In this document: positions 8,719 to 16,630 of the stretch, piece after piece
How the letters are laid out: every line of letters starts with the position of its first letter
Position numbering within the stretch: position 1 is the stretch's first letter
From: Campylobacter sp.
Lineage (GTDB): Bacteria; Campylobacterota; Campylobacteria; Campylobacterales; Campylobacteraceae
Reading direction: 5' to 3'
Length of the DNA: 36,801 nt
Assembly (NCBI GenBank): GCA_022511325.1
Contig: JAFLRU010000004.1
Coordinates: forward strand, 1 to 36,801
Program-made: the position numbers and the translations under genes
Notes under the pieces: model-generated
The model's input: only the letters and a program-made list of their open reading frames with translations
Database searches by the model: none
What the model was told of the DNA's origin: nothing

Positions 8719-8751
8719 GTTGAGCTATTTATCAAAATTTAAAGGATAAAA

Positions 8752-8772
8752 ATGAAAGTTTCAATGCGTTAA
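8752..8772 (+). other. six-codon mini-frame with ribosome site between metI and metQ
   Basis: AAAGGATAAAA precedes an ATG that opens only six codons (MKVSMR, then TAA). The pattern of ribosome site plus ATG-AAA resembles the start of a binding-protein gene such as those that follow. From memory, C. jejuni has three such genes here, and only two are intact in this window. It may be the stump of a deleted copy, a leader peptide, or chance. Confidence 0.3.
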
Positions 8773-8837
8773 TTTAAGATGATTGTTCTTAATGTTTAGA
8801 GATAAAGCAAGCACAAAACAATTTTAAAGGAGAAAAA

Positions 8838-9611
8838 ATGAAAATTAAATCTTTATTTATAGCAAGTTTTTTGGCACTTGGCTTAAATTTAAATGCCGCA
8901 GAAACCATCTTGGTTGCAGCGACACCTGTTCCGCACGCCGAAATTTTAGAGCAGATTAAACCGGATTTAGAAAAAGAGGGTTACAAGCTTGAAATTAAGG
9001 AATTTACAGACTATGTTTTACCAAATCTTGCCACAGATAGTGGTGAGGTTGATGCGAATTTTTTTCAGCATATTCCTTATTTAGAGGAATTTAATAAAAG
9101 TAGAGGCACAAAACTTGTCAAAGTAGCAGGTGTGCATATTGAACCTATGGCGGTTTATTCTAAAAAATACAAAAGCCTTAACGATATTAAAGAGGGTGCA
9201 ACCATTGCGATTCCAAATGACCCTGTTAATGGAAATAGAGCCTTAGATATTATCGCTAAAGCAGGACTTATCAAGCTTAATGATAAGCCTCAAAAAACTC
9301 CTCTTGATATTATAGAAAATCCTAAAAAGATTAAATTTGCAGAACTTAAACCTGCTCAAGTTCCAAGAGCCTTAGAGGACGCAGATTTTGCTGTGATTAA
9401 TTCTAATTACGCTTTATCAGCTAATCTTAATCCCGTAAAAGACTCTGTTTTTATCGAAGATAAAGAAAGCCCTTATGTTAATGTGGTTGTCGTTAAAGAA
9501 GGCAATGAAAATAGCCCAAAAATCAAAGCTTTAATTAAAGCCATTCAAAGCGATAAAATCAAACAATTTATCCTTAAAAGATACGATGGTGCTGTAGTTC
9601 CAGCTTTTTAA
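8838..9611 (+). CDS. metQ: periplasmic methionine-binding protein (NlpA/MetQ family), copy 1
   Basis: This 257-residue protein belongs to the NlpA/MetQ family, which delivers methionine to MetNI. Family features are the opening strand (ILVAATPVPHAEIL), YKLEIKEFTDYVLPN, the ligand-site region DANFFQHIPYLEEFN, IAIPNDPVNGNRAL and AVINSNYAL. The signal peptide is residues 1-20 and appears to be cut after LNLNA. There is no cysteine there, so this is a soluble periplasmic protein rather than the usual lipoprotein. A strong ribosome site (AAGGAG) precedes the ATG. It is followed 15 bases later by a close paralogue. Which substrate each copy prefers cannot be read from the sequence; D-methionine, methionine or dipeptides are all known in the family. 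Confidence 0.9.
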   Translation: MKIKSLFIASFLALGLNLNAAETILVAATPVPHAEILEQIKPDLEKEGYKLEIKEFTDYVLPNLATDSGEVDANFFQHIPYLEEFNKSRGTKLVKVAGVHIEPMAVYSKKYKSLNDIKEGATIAIPNDPVNGNRALDIIAKAGLIKLNDKPQKTPLDIIENPKKIKFAELKPAQVPRALEDADFAVINSNYALSANLNPVKDSVFIEDKESPYVNVVVVKEGNENSPKIKALIKAIQSDKIKQFILKRYDGAVVPAF

Positions 9612-9626
9612 AGGTCAATAACGAAA

Positions 9627-10400
9627 ATGATACAAAAAGTGCTCATAAGTTTTATCCTCTCATTTGTATTTGCATTTGCAAATGATGATAAAACCATAGT
9701 TATAGGGATTACACCCAATCCTTTTAAAGCTTTAGTAGAATCAAATTCAAAGGATTTTGAAGATAGAGGCTATAAAATCAAAATCGTAGAATTTACAGAT
9801 TATATCTTACCAAATACTGCTCTAGCAAACAAGGAACTTGACGCAAATCTTTATCAACATAAGCCTTTTTTGGAGCAGTTCAATAAAAATCACGGCACGA
9901 ACCTTGTCGCTATAACGCCAATTATCATAGCTCCTATGGGAATTTATAGCAAAAAAATTAAAAATTTAGATGAACTCAAATTTGGTTCAAAAATTGCTAT
10001 TCCAAATGATCCTACAAATGAAAGCAGAGCCTTAGAGCTTTTAGAAAAAACGGGGCTTATCAAACTTAATGACAAGCCTTTAAAGACTCCGCTTGATATT
10101 ATAGAAAATCCTAAAGAGCTTAAATTTGTAGAACTCAAAGCTGCGCAACTTCCAAGGGCTTTAGAGGACACTCCTTTGGCGATTATCCCCACAAATTATG
10201 CTTTAGGAGCTGGACTTAATCCTCCAAAAGATGGGCTTTTCATTGAAACTAAAGACAGCCCTTATGCTATCGTTATAGCAGTGCGAAAAGGTGATGAAAA
10301 CAATGAAAAAACTCTTATCATCAAAGAACTTTTACATAGCCCAAAGGTTAAAGAATTTATAGAACAAAAATATCAAGGTTCAGTGATTCCAACCTTTTAG
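9627..10400 (+). CDS. periplasmic methionine-binding protein (NlpA/MetQ family), copy 2
   Basis: This second 257-residue member of the family is the same length as its upstream neighbour and aligns with it end to end. Shared stretches include EFTDYILPNTAL, IAIPNDPTNESRAL and TPLDIIENPKEL. The signal peptide MIQKVLISFILSFVFAFA has no lipobox cysteine either. Ligand-region residues differ slightly (DANLYQHKPFLEQFN against DANFFQHIPYLEEFN), which leaves room for a different ligand. It is a tandem duplication in one operon with metNI, and ends at a clear hairpin. I give no symbol because the paralogues are not individually named. Confidence 0.88.
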   Translation: MIQKVLISFILSFVFAFANDDKTIVIGITPNPFKALVESNSKDFEDRGYKIKIVEFTDYILPNTALANKELDANLYQHKPFLEQFNKNHGTNLVAITPIIIAPMGIYSKKIKNLDELKFGSKIAIPNDPTNESRALELLEKTGLIKLNDKPLKTPLDIIENPKELKFVELKAAQLPRALEDTPLAIIPTNYALGAGLNPPKDGLFIETKDSPYAIVIAVRKGDENNEKTLIIKELLHSPKVKEFIEQKYQGSVIPTF

Positions 10401-10420
10401 ACAAATAAAGCCTAAAAATT

Positions 10421-10443
10421 CAAAAGCCTCCTAAGGGCTTTTG
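10421..10443 (+). terminator. intrinsic terminator of the methionine-transport operon
   Basis: Arms CAAAAGCC (10421-10428) and GGCTTTTG (10436-10443) pair perfectly around a seven-base loop. The right arm supplies the T-run. It lies 20 bases after the stop of the second binding-protein gene. Confidence 0.75.
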
Positions 10444-10458
10444 TTAAATTTAAAAAAG

Positions 10459-10464
10459 TAAAAT
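10459..10464 (+). promoter_or_regulatory. putative -10 box of flgA
   Basis: AAAGTAAAATTATAAA gives TAAAAT at this position, 26 bases before the flgA ATG. I see no sigma-54 (-24/-12 GG/GC) or sigma-28 motif, so housekeeping expression is the simplest reading. Confidence 0.4.
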
Positions 10465-10490
10465 TATAAAAATTTCATTTTAGGACTTTT

Positions 10491-11153
10491 ATGAATAAAG
10501 TATTTTTTTTTCTCTTTGTTTTTTTAAGTTTTGTAAGTGCTGGAAATTTAGACCAAATCAAAATTGCATTGAACAAAGAATTTACAAATAATTTTCCTAA
10601 GATTATCATCACAAAAATTGATTTAAAAACCTCTCCTTTACCCAAAGATTTTGAAGAATACGAATTTGTAAGATTAGGCAGTGGAAGATTTACGCGTTCT
10701 ATAGGTTTTGGAAGAGCTGAATTTAAAAATGCAAAAAATGAGCAAAAAAATGTTTTTTTTAAATACTTCGTAAAAGCTCGTTTAGAAGCTGTAAAAAGTA
10801 TTTCTGCTATTAAAAAAGATGAAAAATTACAAGCTTTTCATTACAAAGGTGTTTTACTTGATTTTGATAAAATTCCTCTTAATGCCCTTTCTTTAGATGA
10901 TGCACAAAATCTTATCGCCAAAAACAATATCAAAAAAAATACGATTTTAAAAGAAAATATGTTTAAAACAAATGCTTTGATTAAAAAAAACGATCCTATC
11001 ATCGGGGTTTTAAAAGATAAAGGCATTGATGTTTTAATCGAACTTGTTGCTTTACAAAGTGGAAATTTAAATGAAAAAGTGCGTGCTAAAAACAAAGACG
11101 GCAAAGTAATGCAAGGCATAGTTATAGCTAAAGATAGGATACTTTTACAATGA
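10491..11153 (+). CDS. flgA: flagellar P-ring assembly chaperone FlgA
   Basis: The 220-residue product has a signal peptide at residues 1-17 (cut near FVSAG) and a C-terminal SAF-like domain, typical of FlgA. This includes KTNALIKKNDPIIGVLKDKG and a closing KDGKVMQGIVIAKDRILL strand pair. FlgA acts in the periplasm to help FlgI build the P ring of the flagellar basal body. A run of nine T (10503-10511) lies within the signal-peptide codons and could slip. The gene overlaps ubiX by four bases (ATGA). Sequence conservation in FlgA is low, so the call rests on the domain pattern, the signal peptide and the place next to ubiX and coaD, as I remember it in C. jejuni. Confidence 0.85.
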   Translation: MNKVFFFLFVFLSFVSAGNLDQIKIALNKEFTNNFPKIIITKIDLKTSPLPKDFEEYEFVRLGSGRFTRSIGFGRAEFKNAKNEQKNVFFKYFVKARLEAVKSISAIKKDEKLQAFHYKGVLLDFDKIPLNALSLDDAQNLIAKNNIKKNTILKENMFKTNALIKKNDPIIGVLKDKGIDVLIELVALQSGNLNEKVRAKNKDGKVMQGIVIAKDRILLQ

Positions 11154-11707
11154 AAATACTTCTTGGAATTTCAGGTTCAAGCAGCGTTCATTTGGGCTTA
11201 AAACTGCTTGAGAATTTAGAAAAAAAAGCTAAGGTTTTTTGCATCATTACAGAGGGTGCGAAGCTTAGTTTTGAAGCTGAAAACAAAAAAAAGCTCGATA
11301 AAATTTGTAAAAAACGCTTTAAAAAAGTGGTTTTTTTTGAAGATAACGACCTTAAAGCTGCGGTTTCAAGCGGCTCTTTTGGCATAAAAAAAACCATTAT
11401 CGCTCCTTGTTCTATCTCAACTCTTGCTAAAATTCACGCAGGCATTAGTGATACTTTGCTTACAAGAGCTTGTGCTGTAGCTTTAAAAGAACAAAAAAAA
11501 CTCATTTTAGGAGTTAGAGAAATGCCTTTAAGCTTTTTGAGTTTAGAACAAATGACAAAACTAAGCTCACAAGGAGTTTGCATTGCACCTCCTATTTATG
11601 CAAGTTATAGCGGAGTTAAAGACTTAGAGGATTTAGAAAATTTCATTGTAGGAAAATGGCTTAATTTGCTTAAAATCAAGCACAATTTATTCAAAAAATG
11701 GGACTGA
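11150..11707 (+). CDS. ubiX: flavin prenyltransferase UbiX
   Basis: This 185-residue flavoprotein makes prenylated FMN, the cofactor of UbiD-type decarboxylases. The N-terminal phosphate-binding loop is LLGISGSSSVHLGLKLLENL. The central part carries the AAVSSGSFGIKKTIIAPCSISTLAKIHAGI block with the conserved PCS, and later VREMPLSFLSLEQM. This is the standard UbiX/Pad1 order. Campylobacter makes menaquinone, probably by the futalosine route, whose UbiD-like step needs this cofactor; that link is knowledge of the pathway, not seen here. It overlaps flgA by four bases and is therefore probably translated with it. Length is typical. Confidence 0.92.
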   Translation: MKILLGISGSSSVHLGLKLLENLEKKAKVFCIITEGAKLSFEAENKKKLDKICKKRFKKVVFFEDNDLKAAVSSGSFGIKKTIIAPCSISTLAKIHAGISDTLLTRACAVALKEQKKLILGVREMPLSFLSLEQMTKLSSQGVCIAPPIYASYSGVKDLEDLENFIVGKWLNLLKIKHNLFKKWD

Positions 11708-11755
11708 TTTTTAATAAATTTTTCCAAAAAACATTTTAATTTAAGTCGTTTTGAG

Positions 11756-11761
11756 TAAAAT
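11756..11761 (+). promoter_or_regulatory. putative -10 box of the coaD-cysE operon
   Basis: TTTTGAGTAAAATATAC contains TAAAAT 24 bases before the coaD ATG at 11786. It lies in the only gap (78 bases) between flgA-ubiX and the next five overlapping genes. Confidence 0.45.
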
Positions 11762-11785
11762 ATACATTTTAAATTGGGAGAATTT

Positions 11786-12262
11786 ATGACTTGTTTATAC
11801 CCGGGAACTTTTGATCCCATTACAAATGGACATTTAGATGTAATTGTTAGGGCTTTAAAAATTTTTGATAAAGTCATTGTAGCCATTGCTAAAAGTGAGC
11901 ATAAAAGCCCTCATTTTAGTTTAGAAAGGCGTAAAGAATTCGCAAAATTAGCTACGAAAAATTTAAAAAATGTAGAAATCATTAGCTTTGAAAACTTGCT
12001 GGTGGATTTGGCTAAAGAACTTAATATCAACACCGTAATAAGAGGGCTTAGAGCGGTGAGTGATTTTGAGTATGAGCTCCAAATTGGCTACGCAAATAAT
12101 GCTCTTTGGAAAGAATTTGAAACCGTTTATTTAATGCCAAATCTTAAAAATGCTTTCATTTCAAGCTCTATAGTGCGTTCTATCATTTCACACGGAGGCG
12201 ACGCAAGTAGCCTTGTGCCAGGTGAAATTCTGCCTTTTTTAAAGGATGAAACTTGTATGTAG
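11786..12262 (+). CDS. coaD: phosphopantetheine adenylyltransferase
   Basis: This 158-residue enzyme transfers AMP to 4'-phosphopantetheine, the penultimate step of coenzyme A synthesis. The nucleotidyltransferase motif [14 protein letters not shown] has TNGH at 13-16. The substrate-loop motif [13 protein letters not shown] follows, and the second nucleotide signature is [11 protein letters not shown] chose the ATG at 11786, where a GGGAG ribosome site lies six bases upstream and the family homology starts. The frame is open to a TTG at 11774, but that would put the ribosome site inside the gene. It overlaps tmk by ten bases. Length is exactly typical. Confidence 0.96.
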   Translation: MTCLYPGTFDPITNGHLDVIVRALKIFDKVIVAIAKSEHKSPHFSLERRKEFAKLATKNLKNVEIISFENLLVDLAKELNINTVIRGLRAVSDFEYELQIGYANNALWKEFETVYLMPNLKNAFISSSIVRSIISHGGDASSLVPGEILPFLKDETCM

Positions 12263-12834
12263 CCATTGAGGGAATTGATTGTATGGGAAAAAGCACACAA
12301 ATTAGACTCTTAAAAGAAAAATTTAAAAATGCAATTTTCACACAAGAACCCGGTGCAACAGAGCTTGGAAAACATTTAAGAAAACTTTTACTTCACAAAA
12401 GCTATGCTTTTGGGAAAAAAACTGAACTTTTACTTTTTTTGGCTGATCGTAGTGAGCATTACGAAAAAATTTTAAGTAAAAATAAAAACAAGCTTATTAT
12501 TAGTGATAGAAGTCTGATTTCAGGTTTGGCTTATGCAAAAGGTTTTGATAAAAATTTTCTTTTTGAGCTTAATGCTTTTGTCTTAAATCATTTTTTTCCT
12601 GAAAAAATTATATTTTTAGAGGGTTCTAGAGAACTCATAGAAAAAAGGCTTTCTAAAAAAAGACTCGATAGTATAGAAAAACGCGGAATAGAATATTTTA
12701 TTGAAATTCAAAAAGAACTCAAACAAAGTCTGATTTTCATTGAAAAAAAAATCAAAACTAAAATTTTAAACCTCAATGCCGCAGACACAAAGGAGAATTT
12801 ACATAAACAAATAAAGGACTTTATCGATGATTAA
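12253..12834 (+). CDS. tmk: thymidylate kinase (TTG start)
   Basis: This 193-residue kinase phosphorylates dTMP to dTDP. The P-loop [10 protein letters not shown] is at residues 6-15, the DR motif is in FLADRSEHY, and the later [15 protein letters not shown] block binds thymidylate. The start is a TTG at 12253: an AAAGGA ribosome site lies seven bases upstream, and the protein begins MYVAIEGID exactly where the family does. An ATG four bases later is out of frame and is the penultimate codon of coaD. It overlaps coaD by ten bases and hisS by eight, so translation is likely coupled across all three genes. Confidence 0.95.
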   Translation: MYVAIEGIDCMGKSTQIRLLKEKFKNAIFTQEPGATELGKHLRKLLLHKSYAFGKKTELLLFLADRSEHYEKILSKNKNKLIISDRSLISGLAYAKGFDKNFLFELNAFVLNHFFPEKIIFLEGSRELIEKRLSKKRLDSIEKRGIEYFIEIQKELKQSLIFIEKKIKTKILNLNAADTKENLHKQIKDFIDD

Positions 12835-14053
12835 TGCTTTAAGAGGAATGAAAGATTTAGAAGGTAAAAACGCTTTTTATTACGAAAAAATCATCAAAAC
12901 TTGTGAAGAAGTGGCAAAAAATTATGGTTTTAGTTTTATTGCAACCCCTCATTTAGAACTTAGCAAACTCTTTAAACGAAGCGTTGGAGAAAGCTCTGAT
13001 ATTGTCGGGAAAGAAATGTATGAATTTATTGATAAAGGTGGCAATGAAGTTTGTTTAAGACCTGAAGGCACTGCAGGAATTGTGCGTTCTTATATCGAGC
13101 AAAAATTTGATAAAACTGGGAGTGTTAAACGTTGGTTTTATCACGGCTCTATGTTTCGCTACGAAAGACCACAAAAAGGACGTTTGAGAGAATTTCATCA
13201 ATTTGGAGTTGAAAGTTTTGGAAATCAAAGCGTGTATGAAGATGTGAGTTTGATACTAATGTTGGCTGAAATTTTTAATCGCCTTGAGATTAAATTTAAA
13301 CTCTTGCTTAATTCTTTAGGTTGCGTCTCCTGTTTGCCAAATTACCGCGAAAAACTTGTAGCTTTTTTAAACACCAAAGAAAATTTATGCGAAGATTGCA
13401 AAAGACGCATAAAATTTAATCCTATACGCGTTTTAGATTGCAAAAACGAGCATTGTGGGGAACTTCTAAGCAATGCACCTCTTTTAAATTCAAGTCTTTG
13501 TGAAACTTGCAAGAAGGATTTTGAACTTTTACAAAATGCTCTTAAAGATAATGATATAGACTTTGAGCTTGATTTTAGGCTTGTGCGTGGGCTTGATTAT
13601 TATAGCAAAAGTGCTTTTGAGTTTATCAGCGATGAAATTGGTGCAAAAGCTGCGATTGCAGGAGGTGGTAGATACGACAAACTCATCGAGCATTTAGAAG
13701 GAAAAAGTGGCTTTGGTATAGGTTTTGCAATAGGTATTGAAAGACTCATTGCAATCTTAGAACAAAAAGAGCAAGAAGCCTTAAGAGAGGGAATTTATCT
13801 TTGTGCTTTAGACGAACTTTATATCCCAAAACTTCTAAAAATTGCTACCAAGTTAAGAAAAAACAGAAAAGTATTTTTATCTTATGAGGCTAAAAAACTT
13901 GCAAAACATCTCTCAAACGCAGATGCTATAAATGCTCAAATTTTCTTATGTATGGGTGAAAATGAAGCTAAAAACAATGCTTTATTTTACAAAAATTTAG
14001 AAAATAAAACCGAAAAAGAACTTTTGATTATAAATTTGGAGAAAGAATTATGA
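12827..14053 (+). CDS. hisS: histidyl-tRNA synthetase
   Basis: This 408-residue class II synthetase charges tRNA-His. Motif 1 and the following loop (VGESSDIVGKEMYEF), the ATP-binding LRPEGTAGIVRSY, motif 2 RYERPQKGRLREFHQFGVE and the His-specific LVRGLDYYSKSAFEF are all present, as is motif 3 (FGIGFAIGIERL). The insertion domain carries several Cys pairs (CVSC, CEDC, CETC) that may bind zinc. The C-terminal anticodon domain is short, which fits the proteobacterial size range. The ATG lies within the last codons of tmk, and the stop overlaps the speA start by four bases. Confidence 0.97.
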   Translation: MINALRGMKDLEGKNAFYYEKIIKTCEEVAKNYGFSFIATPHLELSKLFKRSVGESSDIVGKEMYEFIDKGGNEVCLRPEGTAGIVRSYIEQKFDKTGSVKRWFYHGSMFRYERPQKGRLREFHQFGVESFGNQSVYEDVSLILMLAEIFNRLEIKFKLLLNSLGCVSCLPNYREKLVAFLNTKENLCEDCKRRIKFNPIRVLDCKNEHCGELLSNAPLLNSSLCETCKKDFELLQNALKDNDIDFELDFRLVRGLDYYSKSAFEFISDEIGAKAAIAGGGRYDKLIEHLEGKSGFGIGFAIGIERLIAILEQKEQEALREGIYLCALDELYIPKLLKIATKLRKNRKVFLSYEAKKLAKHLSNADAINAQIFLCMGENEAKNNALFYKNLENKTEKELLIINLEKEL

Positions 14054-15879
14054 TGGATTATGGCATAGACATTTGGGGTGATGATAATTTTATCATTAAA
14101 AACGGCAAGGTTTGCGTAAATTACGAAAAAAAACCTGCAATCATTGATATAGTCAAAAGCTTAAGAAATGATGGTTATAGAGGACCTTTACTTCTTCGTT
14201 TTCCTCATCTTATCCAAAAGCAAATTGAAAATATTTATGGAAGTTTTAATAAAGCCAGAAAAGAATTCAACTATAAAGGAAAATTTAATGCTGTTTATCC
14301 TCTTAAGGTTAATCAATATCCGGGTTTTGTTAAAAATCTTGTAAAGCTTGGAAAGGATTATAATTACGGACTTGAAGCAGGCTCCAAAGCTGAACTTTTA
14401 CTTGCTATGGCTTATAATAATGAAAATGCACCTATAACGGTCAATGGCTTTAAAGACAGAGAACTTATAAACATAGGTTTTATCGCCGCTGAAATGGGAC
14501 ATAATATCACTTTAACCATAGAGGGTTTAAACGAACTTGAAGCTATTATTGATATTGTCAAAGAAAGATTTCAACCAAAACCAAATATAGGATTAAGGGT
14601 GAGATTGCATTCTGCTGGAATAGGAATTTGGGCAAAAAGCGGAGGGATAAATTCTAAATTTGGGCTTACTTCAACCGAACTGATAGAAGCTGTAAATTTA
14701 CTTAAAGAAAATAAACTTTTAGAACAATTTACTATGATACATTTTCATTTGGGTTCGCAAATTAACGAAATCCATCCCTTAAAAAAAGCTCTTAATGAAG
14801 CAGGAAATATATACACAGAACTTAGAAAAATGGGAGCAAAAAATTTAAAAGCCATTAATCTAGGTGGCGGTTTAGCCGTGGAATACTCACAATTTAAAAA
14901 CGAAAAAAGCAGAAATTACACCTTAAAAGAATACGCTAATGATGTGGTTTTTATCCTTAAAAATGTCGCTGAACAAAAAAGTGATTTAGAGCCTGATATT
15001 TTCATAGAAAGCGGACGCTTTATTGCTGCAAATCACGCTGTTTTAGTTGCTCCTGTTTTAGAACTTTTTTCACAAGAATATACAGAAAGCAAACTGCTTT
15101 TAAAAAAGGATAATCCAAAGCTCATTGACGAGCTATATGACCTTTATAAAAGTATCAAAGCTTCTAATGCCTTAGAATACTTGCACGATAGTATAGATCA
15201 TTTAGAAAGTATTTTAACGCTTTTTGATTTAGGTTATGTGGATTTAAAAGACCGCTCTAATGCTGAAATTTTAACGCATTTAATTGCTAAAAAAGCCATT
15301 TCACTTTTGGGAGATAAACAAGCAGATTTACTTGCAATCCAAGATGAGGTGCAAGAAAGATATTTGGTGAATTTTTCACTTTTTCAAAGTATGCCTGATT
15401 TTTGGGGATTAAAACAAGGTTTTCCTATTATGCCACTTCATCATCTTGATGAAAAACCTACAAGAAGTGCGAGTATTTGGGATATTACTTGTGATAGTGA
15501 TGGAGAAGTTTCTTATTCTAAGGATAATCCTCTATTTCTGCACGATATTGATGTGGAAAAAGAAAACTATTTTTTAGGCTTTTTCTTAATCGGTGCTTAT
15601 CAAGAGGTTCTTGGAATGAAACACAATCTCTTTATCCACCCTACTGAAGCAACTATTAGCATCAATGAAAAAGATTATAAAATCGAAAACATCATTGAAG
15701 CACAATCTATCCTTGATACTTTAGAGGATTTAGACTATGATATACACGAAGTTATGGATATTTTAAATGAACGTATTTCAAGCTCAAAGCTTGTTAATGA
15801 AAAACAAAAAAAACATATTTTAGGAGAACTTTATCTTTTCTTAAATGATAATGGCTATCTTAAGAGTATAGGAGTATAA
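14050..15879 (+). CDS. speA: biosynthetic arginine decarboxylase
   Basis: This 609-residue PLP enzyme converts arginine to agmatine, the entry to polyamine synthesis. It is of the alanine-racemase-fold (SpeA) type: the PLP lysine is Lys86 in NAVYPLKVNQYPG. Later features include FGLTSTELIEAV, HFHLGSQINEIHPLK, NLGGGLAVEY and ESGRFIAANHAVL for phosphate and substrate binding, and a C-terminal barrel with TCDSDGEV. In Campylobacter, agmatine leads to putrescine and then spermidine by the carboxyspermidine route (pathway knowledge). Two ATG codons stand at the start, and either could serve. It overlaps hisS by four bases, and cysE starts one base after its stop. Confidence 0.96.
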   Translation: MMDYGIDIWGDDNFIIKNGKVCVNYEKKPAIIDIVKSLRNDGYRGPLLLRFPHLIQKQIENIYGSFNKARKEFNYKGKFNAVYPLKVNQYPGFVKNLVKLGKDYNYGLEAGSKAELLLAMAYNNENAPITVNGFKDRELINIGFIAAEMGHNITLTIEGLNELEAIIDIVKERFQPKPNIGLRVRLHSAGIGIWAKSGGINSKFGLTSTELIEAVNLLKENKLLEQFTMIHFHLGSQINEIHPLKKALNEAGNIYTELRKMGAKNLKAINLGGGLAVEYSQFKNEKSRNYTLKEYANDVVFILKNVAEQKSDLEPDIFIESGRFIAANHAVLVAPVLELFSQEYTESKLLLKKDNPKLIDELYDLYKSIKASNALEYLHDSIDHLESILTLFDLGYVDLKDRSNAEILTHLIAKKAISLLGDKQADLLAIQDEVQERYLVNFSLFQSMPDFWGLKQGFPIMPLHHLDEKPTRSASIWDITCDSDGEVSYSKDNPLFLHDIDVEKENYFLGFFLIGAYQEVLGMKHNLFIHPTEATISINEKDYKIENIIEAQSILDTLEDLDYDIHEVMDILNERISSSKLVNEKQKKHILGELYLFLNDNGYLKSIGV

Positions 15880-15880
15880 A

Positions 15881-16510
15881 TTGGGATTTTGGAGCATTAT
15901 TAAAGAAGATTTTGAACAACCTAAAAATCAAGACCCAGCTTTTAATTCTCGCGTAGAGCTTTTTTTTAATTATCCGGGTGTTTGGGCTATTGTTAATTAT
16001 CGTTTTGCACACTTGCTTTACGAAAAAAATTTCAAACGTTTAGCAAGAATTATCAGTGGATTTTCTCAAATCATTACAGGAGTGGATTTACACCCTGAAG
16101 CTAAGATTGGAAGACGCGTGTTTTTAGACCACGCAAATGGCATTGTAATAGGACAAACAACAGTTATCGAAGACGATGTTTTAATTTATCAAGGTGTAAC
16201 TTTGGGTGCAACGAGCTTAGAAAGAAATATCAAAAGACACCCTACCATTAAAAGTGGTGTTATCATCGGTTCAGGAGCTAAAATTCTTGGCGACATTACC
16301 ATAGGGGAAAATGCAAAAATTGGCTCAAATGCCGTGGTGGTTAAAGATGTCGGTGCGGGTTTAACCGCAGTTGGAATTCCAGCTTATATAGTTGAACACA
16401 ATAAAAAGAAAGAAAAAAGTCGTGCTATAGACGAGCTTTGCGAAAATAAACTCGATAAACTTGAAAGCGAACTTTTAGAGCTTAAAAAGAAAATTAAAAA
16501 AACAAAATGA
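15881..16510 (+). CDS. cysE: serine O-acetyltransferase (TTG start)
   Basis: This 209-residue enzyme acetylates serine with acetyl-CoA, the first step of cysteine synthesis. The N-terminal helices (FNYPGVWAIVNYRFAHLLYE) are followed by a left-handed beta helix of hexapeptide repeats from about residue 65 to 165, including LDHANGIVIGQTTVIEDDV and GVTLGATSLE with the catalytic His region. The last 35 residues are a charged coiled coil. The start is TTG at 15881, with GGAG six bases upstream; it is one base after the speA stop. No other in-frame start fits. It is the last gene of the coaD operon, and a small hairpin follows. Confidence 0.94.
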   Translation: MGFWSIIKEDFEQPKNQDPAFNSRVELFFNYPGVWAIVNYRFAHLLYEKNFKRLARIISGFSQIITGVDLHPEAKIGRRVFLDHANGIVIGQTTVIEDDVLIYQGVTLGATSLERNIKRHPTIKSGVIIGSGAKILGDITIGENAKIGSNAVVVKDVGAGLTAVGIPAYIVEHNKKKEKSRAIDELCENKLDKLESELLELKKKIKKTK

Positions 16511-16538
16511 AAATTTTAGATTTCTTAGCTTACCACTC

Positions 16539-16556
16539 CTAAAATCGCAATTTTAG
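16539..16556 (+). terminator. weak hairpin after cysE
   Basis: Arms CTAAAAT (16539-16545) and ATTTTAG (16550-16556) pair around a four-base loop CGCA. There is no long T-run after it, so termination may be partial. Confidence 0.4.
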
Positions 16557-16600
16557 TTAAATAAACTCAAAATAAAAGTCAAAAATTTAATAATTTTAGC

Positions 16601-16606
16601 TAAAAT
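16601..16606 (+). promoter_or_regulatory. putative -10 box of aspB
   Basis: TTTTAGCTAAAATAATAAAA contains TAAAAT 24 bases before the aspB ATG. A very similar stretch, GGCTAAATAATAAAAAATT, precedes the ankyrin gene near 31695-31713. Confidence 0.45.
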
Positions 16607-16630
16607 AATAAAAAATTCTAAGGATAAAAA

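Noticed and set aside
8719-8837. Riboswitch upstream of metQ
   Set aside because: I see no conserved S-box or other aptamer structure in this gap, only the mini-frame and a ribosome site.
11774-11785. Earlier TTG start for coaD
   Set aside because: It would place the ribosome site GGGAG inside the gene, and the family starts at the ATG at 11786.
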